Source: CAVQWT01 sp963717705
GTDB lineage: Bacteria; Pseudomonadota; Gammaproteobacteria; Burkholderiales; Casimicrobiaceae
Reading direction: 5' to 3'
Length of the DNA stretch: 64,000 nt
Assembly: GCA_963717705.1 (NCBI GenBank)
Contig: CAVQWT010000005.1
Span: 62,001 to 126,000, forward strand
The position numbers were made by a program, and so were the translations under genes. The stretch's first letter is position 1; each line of letters opens with the position of its first letter. Below, in pieces: positions 59,777 through 64,000 of the stretch. The notes under the pieces are model-generated. The model worked only from the letters and a program-made list of their open reading frames with translations. It was not told where the DNA came from and made no database searches.

Positions 59777-62108
59777 TCAGGCCCTTTCCACGGCGATGGG
59801 GCCCGAGAGACCTTCGAGGCCGCAGGTCGACGGATGCGCCGCGGCGATGCGGACGACGCCGGCGGGCACCGTCGCGTCGGCGGTCGCGGTGAGCACCGCC
59901 TCGCCGCTGCCCTGGCGCACGCGGACCTGCGCGCCGTCGGCGGCGCCGATGCGCGCCAGCGTCAGCGCGTTCATTCGCGCGCGCGGCGGCCGCGAATCCG
60001 CGGCCTGCTGCAAGCGACGGCGCGCGGCGGACCAGCGGATCGGCGAAGTGGATCGGCACGTCGGCGACGCGCTCGAGCCCGGCCGCCGCGCTGGCGGGAG
60101 TGTCGATCGCCACGCCGGTGCCGTTGGCCAGCCGCGACGGGAGCGCGGCGGCGTCCGGCAGCACCGTTGCCCGCACTTCGTCGGCCGAGTCGTACGCGAA
60201 GCCCTGCAGGCCCAGCATCGTCCCGAGCACGCGGAGCACCTTCCACGCCGGCCGCGTCTCGCCGCGCGGCTTGACCACGCCCTGGAACGACTGCACGCGG
60301 CCCTCGCAGTTGACGAAGGTGCCGGCGGTCTCGGTGAACGGCGCGACCGGCAGCAGCACGTCGGCGTACTGGGTGCCGTGGCGGAAGGGGGTCAGCGCGA
60401 CGACGAATTCCGCCCGCTCCAGCGCGGTACGCGCGGCGACGGGGTTGGCGCAGTCGAACTCCGCCTCGGCGTGCAGCAGCAGGTAGGCCTTGCGCGGCGA
60501 CGCCAGCATCGCCGCAGCGTCGAGGCCGCCCGGGCCCGGCAGCGCGCCGGCGACGTGGCCGCCGACGCTGTTGGCAGCCTCGCCGAGGCAGCCCAGCGCC
60601 GCCCCGGTGATCCGCGCCAGTTCCTGCGCCAGCGCAAGGAGCTGCGATGCCTCCCGATGCTGCTCGGCGTAGTTGCCCAGCAGGATCGCCTTGCGCTCGC
60701 CGGTCAGCAGCGACGCCGCGATCACCTGCGCGCCCGCGGTGGGCTCGATGGCGGCCAGCGCGGCCGGAACCGGCTGGCCGGCGCCGCGGGCGGCGGCCAC
60801 GACGATCTCCGCCAGCGCGTGCGGCAGCAGCGACGGCGAGGCGACGAACGAATGCGCGACCGGCAGCAGCCAGTCGTCGGCCACCGAGTGCAGCATCGAC
60901 ACCTGCGCCCCCCGCTTGGCCGCCTGGCGCAGCCGATGCGCGACCAGCGGGTGGTCCTTGCGCAGGAAGCTACCCACGACCAGCGCGCGATCCAGCGCAT
61001 CGAGGGCCGCGACCGGCAGCCCGAGCCAGGGGATGCCCGCGCCCCGGCCGTCGCCCCGGAAATCCGATTGCCGGAGGCGGAAATCGACGTTCGGGCTGCC
61101 GAGCGCGCGGGTGAGCTGCGCCGCCAGCGCCATTTCCTCGAGCGTCGCGTGCGGCGACACCAACGTGCCCAGCGCCTCGCCGCCGTCGCGGGCGACGATC
61201 TCGGCGAGCCGCGCGGCGACGAACTCCAGCGCGGACTGCCAGTCGGTTTCGCGCCACTCGCCGTCGCGCTTGACCAGCGGCCGGTCGAGCCGCTCTTCGC
61301 CATTCAGCGCTTCGTAGGAAAAACGGTCCTTGTCGGACAGCCAGCACTCGTTGACCGCCTCGTTCTCGAGCGGCAGCACGCGCATGACGCGATCGCCCTT
61401 CACCTGCACGACGACGTTGCTGCCCAGCGAGTCGTGCGGCGCCACCGACTTGCGCCGGGAAAGCTCCCAGGTGCGCGCGGCGTAGCGGAACGGCTTCGAC
61501 GTCAGCGCGCCCACCGGGCAGAGGTCGATCATGTTGCCGGAGAGTTCCGAATCGACGCTGCGGCCGACGAACGAGAGGATCTCAGAGTGCTCGCCGCGAC
61601 CCGCCATGCCGAGCTCCATGACGCCGGCGATCTCCTGCCCGAAGCGCACGCAGCGCGTGCAGTGGATGCAGCGGGTCATCTCCTCGGCCGACACCAGCGG
61701 GCCGAGGTTCTTGTGGAAGACGACGCGCTTCGCCTCGGTGTAGCGCGAGCCCGACGCGCCGTAGCCGACCGCGAGGTCCTGCAGCTGGCACTCGCCGCCC
61801 TGGTCGCAGATCGGGCAGTCGAGCGGGTGGTTGATGAGCAGGAACTCCATCACCCCCTTCTGCGCCTTGACCGCCTGCTCGGAATGCGTCCACACCTTCA
61901 TGCCGTCGGTCGCCGGCGTCGCGCACGCCGGCAGCGGCTTCGGCGCCTTCTCGACCTGCACCAGGCACATCCGGCAGTTGGCGGCGATCGACAGCTTGCG
62001 GTGGTAGCAGAAGTGCGGCACGTAGACGCCGAGCTTGTTGGCCGCGTCCATCACCGTGCTGCCGTTCGGCACTTCCACCGGCCGGCCGTCGATTTCGAGG
62101 TTCAGCAT
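59777..62108 (-). pseudogene. nuoG: NADH-quinone oxidoreductase subunit G, frameshifted near its end
   Basis: Large iron-sulfur subunit of complex I, expected about 776 residues. All cluster ligands are present: [2Fe-2S] C34/C45/C48/C62; H94/C98/C101/C107; C147/C150/C153 plus a Cys in MIDLCPVGAL. The inactive molybdopterin-type domain follows. Reading is normal for about 698 codons, to RRAPSL at about 60015. The true continuation (QQAADSRPPRARMNALTLARIG to GPIAVERA) lies in the next frame and ends at 59777. One extra base at about 60012-60013 explains it. Unshifted, the frame has no stop and would run into nuoH as an 1131-residue fusion. A sequencing error is the simplest cause. Confidence 0.85.
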
Positions 62109-62118
62109 CGCGTTTGCA

Positions 62119-63423
62119 TCAGACGTAGGTCGGCACCAGGCACCGCCGGTGATCGATGTGGTGCTGGAACTCGTCGCGGAAGTGCTTCACGAAGCTCTTG
62201 ACCGGCAGCGCCGCGGCGTCGCCCAGCGCGCAGATCGTGCGGCCGGCGATGTTGTCGGAGACCGACAGCAGCAGGTCGAGGTCCTCGGGCCGGCCCTTGC
62301 CGTGCTCGATCCGGTCGACGACGCGCCACAGCCACCCCGTCCCTTCGCGGCAGGGAGTGCACTGGCCGCAGGACTCCTCGTAGTAGAAGTAGGAAAGCCG
62401 CAGCAGCGACTTGACCATGCAGCGCGTGTCGTTCATCACGATCACCGCGCCCGAACCCAGCATCGAGCCGGCCTTGGCGATCGAATCGTAGTCCATGTCG
62501 GTCGCCATCATCACGTCGCCGGGCAGCACCGGCATCGACGATCCGCCGGGGATCACCGCCTTGATCGCGCGGCCGTCGCGCATGCCCCCCGCCATCGCGA
62601 GCAGCGCCGCGAACGGCGTTCCGAGCCGGACCTCGTAGTTGCCCGGACGCGCCACGTCGCCGGAGACGCTGAAGATCTTGGTGCCGCCGTTGTTCGGCCG
62701 GCCAAGATCGAGGAACGCCTCGCCCCCGTTGCGCATGATCCACGGCACCGCGGCGAAGGTCTCGGTGTTGTTGATCGTCGTCGGCTTGCCGTAGAGGCCG
62801 AAGCTAGCCGGGAACGGCGGCTTGAACCGCGGCTGCCCCTTCTTCCCCTCGAGCGATTCCAGCAGCGCCGTTTCCTCGCCGCAGATGTACGCGCCGTAGC
62901 CGTGGTGGTTGTGCAGGTGGAAGTCGAATCCGGAGCCGAGGATGCTGTCGCCGAGCAGCCCCGCCTCGAACGCCTCGGCGACCGCTTCCTCCATCCGCGC
63001 GTAGGTGTCCCAGATCTCGCCGTGCACGTAGTTGTAGCCGCGCCGGCAGCCCATCGCGTAGGCGGCGATCGCCATGCCCTCGATCAGCGCGTGGGGGTTG
63101 TACCGCATGATGTCGCGGTCCTTGAACGTGCCGGGCTCGCCCTCGTCGGAATTGCAGACGAGGTACTTGTCGCCGGGGAACTGCTGCGGCATGAAGCTCC
63201 ACTTGAGCCCGGTCGGGAAGCCCGCGCCGCCGCGTCCGCGCAGCGCCGACTTCTTGACCTCGCCGATGACCGTCGCCGGCGGGATCTTCTCGGCCAGGAT
63301 CTTCTTCAGCGCCTCGTAGCCGCCGCGCTTCACGTAGTCGTCCAGCCGCCAGTTGCGGCCGGAGAGCCCGGCGAGGATGATCGCGTCGGGACCGAAGTCG
63401 AGCAGGTCGGAAGGCGCGTTCAT
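62119..63423 (-). CDS. nuoF: NADH-quinone oxidoreductase subunit F
   Basis: NADH- and FMN-binding subunit with cluster N3, 434 residues. GRGGAGFPTGLKW and CNSDEGEPGTFKDRDIM bind NADH/FMN; GAYICGEETALLESLEG is the second family signature; SCGQCTPCREG with a downstream Cys (TICALGDAAA) binds the [4Fe-4S] cluster. Four bases separate it from the nuoE stop, ten from nuoG. Confidence 0.96.
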   Translation of the reverse strand: MNAPSDLLDFGPDAIILAGLSGRNWRLDDYVKRGGYEALKKILAEKIPPATVIGEVKKSALRGRGGAGFPTGLKWSFMPQQFPGDKYLVCNSDEGEPGTFKDRDIMRYNPHALIEGMAIAAYAMGCRRGYNYVHGEIWDTYARMEEAVAEAFEAGLLGDSILGSGFDFHLHNHHGYGAYICGEETALLESLEGKKGQPRFKPPFPASFGLYGKPTTINNTETFAAVPWIMRNGGEAFLDLGRPNNGGTKIFSVSGDVARPGNYEVRLGTPFAALLAMAGGMRDGRAIKAVIPGGSSMPVLPGDVMMATDMDYDSIAKAGSMLGSGAVIVMNDTRCMVKSLLRLSYFYYEESCGQCTPCREGTGWLWRVVDRIEHGKGRPEDLDLLLSVSDNIAGRTICALGDAAALPVKSFVKHFRDEFQHHIDHRRCLVPTYV

Positions 63424-63427
63424 CCGG

Positions 63428-63925
63428 TCACCCCGTCTTGCCGGCCGCGGCCCGCAGCTCGGCGACGAGCGCGTCGATCGCCGCGGGCTGCATCCGCGAG
63501 CACATCCGCTTGTTGTTCACCGTCAGCACCGGCGCGTCGCCGCAGGCGCCCATGCATTCGTACTCGCGCAGCGTGAACACGCCGTCGGCCGTCGTCTCGC
63601 CGAAGCCGACGCCCAGCGAGGCCTTGAGATGCTCGGCGGCCTCGTTGGCGCCCGACAGCGCGCACGGCAGGTTGGTGCAGATCGACAGCTTGAAGCGGCC
63701 GGTCGGCGCCAGGTCGTACATCGAGTAGAACGTCGCCACCTCGTAGACCGCCACCGCCGGCATGCCGAGGTGCTTCGCGACGGCGTCCATCGTCGCCGTG
63801 GACAGCCAGCCGTGCTCGTCCTGGGCGATGGCCAGCGCCGCCATCACCGCCGACTGCCCATGGCCGGCCGGGTACTTGGCGACCTCGCGGTCGATCTTCT
63901 CGAGCGCTGCGGCGGACAGTGTCAC
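63428..63925 (-). CDS. nuoE: NADH-quinone oxidoreductase subunit E
   Basis: Thioredoxin-like subunit with the N1a [2Fe-2S] cluster, 165 residues. Ligands C83, C88, C124 and C128 (ICTNLPCALSG; ECMGACGDAPV). The GTG start overlaps the nuoD stop (GTGA). Confidence 0.95.
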   Translation of the reverse strand: MTLSAAALEKIDREVAKYPAGHGQSAVMAALAIAQDEHGWLSTATMDAVAKHLGMPAVAVYEVATFYSMYDLAPTGRFKLSICTNLPCALSGANEAAEHLKASLGVGFGETTADGVFTLREYECMGACGDAPVLTVNNKRMCSRMQPAAIDALVAELRAAAGKTG

Positions 63926-64000
63926 CGGTCGATGCTCCCGAAAACGATGTCCTGCGTCCCGATGATCGCGACGACGTCGGCGATCATGTGCCCGCGCGAC
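63922..64000 (-). CDS. nuoD: NADH-quinone oxidoreductase subunit D, C-terminal end
   Basis: The last 26 codons only; the rest lies beyond the window. The sequence ends ADVVAIIGTQDIVFGSIDR, the conserved C-terminus of the 49-kDa quinone-site subunit. The stop overlaps the nuoE GTG. Confidence 0.9.
   Translation of the reverse strand, partial: SRGHMIADVVAIIGTQDIVFGSIDR

Noticed and set aside
58713..62108. A natural NuoG-NuoH fusion protein of 1131 residues
   Set aside because: The linker reads as Arg-rich, out-of-frame sequence, while the true NuoG C-terminus is intact in the adjacent frame with its own stop two bases before the nuoH ATG.
1..64000. tRNA, rRNA, insertion sequences, prophage or integron
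   Set aside because: No cloverleaf, rRNA-like stretch, transposase, integrase or terminal inverted repeats were recognised on either strand.

Overview
This 64 kb window is very GC-rich (roughly 70% by eye) and almost fully coding. It looks like the chromosome of a betaproteobacterium, probably Burkholderiales. The reasons are the gltIJKL order, the nuo operon, the fused MnhA/B Mrp antiporter, an ETF pair beside a 600-residue acyl-CoA dehydrogenase, the PuuD/UraH/PuuE uricolysis set and the lutABC genes. I see no rRNA, tRNA, CRISPR, prophage or insertion sequence. The species cannot be fixed from the sequence alone.

Layout. 1-4.4 kb: 5' end of guaC, an HAD phosphatase, and gltIJKL (glutamate/aspartate ABC uptake). 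4.6-8.1 kb: NAD(P)H-hydrate repair enzyme, quinone oxidoreductase, fluoride channel CrcB, and a dihydroxyacetophenone-dioxygenase-like cupin. 8.2-11.8 kb: a sugar-acid operon (dgoK, dgoA, kdgK, an SDR). Its genes overlap by ATGA and it carries a perfect 60-bp tandem repeat between dgoK and dgoA. 11.9-16.1 kb: moaD/moaE, an outer-membrane barrel, mobB, a CopD-like protein, an EcsC-like protein and a YedK/HMCES protein. 16.2-23.7 kb: a secreted matrixin-type protease, then urate-to-ureidoglycolate catabolism (puuD-uraH divergent from puuE-uraD-allC) plus an M20 hydrolase. 23.8-30.5 kb: cusCBA copper/silver efflux behind a small Cys/His-rich exported protein. 30.6-36.2 kb: a secreted alpha/beta hydrolase, acyl-CoA dehydrogenase and etfBA. 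36.2-41.7 kb: an RTX protein with its type I secretion ABC protein and adaptor. 42-47.8 kb: six-gene Mrp Na+/H+ antiporter. 47.9-52 kb: lutABC with an embedded aminotransferase. 52.2-64 kb: NADH dehydrogenase nuoD(partial)-EFGHIJKLMN. All intergenic gaps are under 300 bases except dgoK-dgoA, which the repeat fills.

The most unusual object is the repeat at 10581-10874. On the minus strand its unit encodes a 20-residue peptide starting with ATG. The array forms a 111-codon frame whose start overlaps the dgoK stop (ATGA) and whose stop overlaps the dgoA start (ATGA). It therefore sits as a translated, frame-preserving insert inside a translationally coupled operon. Other points of note are a one-base frameshift that fuses nuoG into nuoH, two genes with a consensus -10 box exactly six bases before the ATG (likely leaderless), a strong dgo promoter with an operator palindrome over its -35, a CusF-like domain fused to CusB with Met in place of Trp, and the same C-terminal module on two unrelated secreted enzymes.
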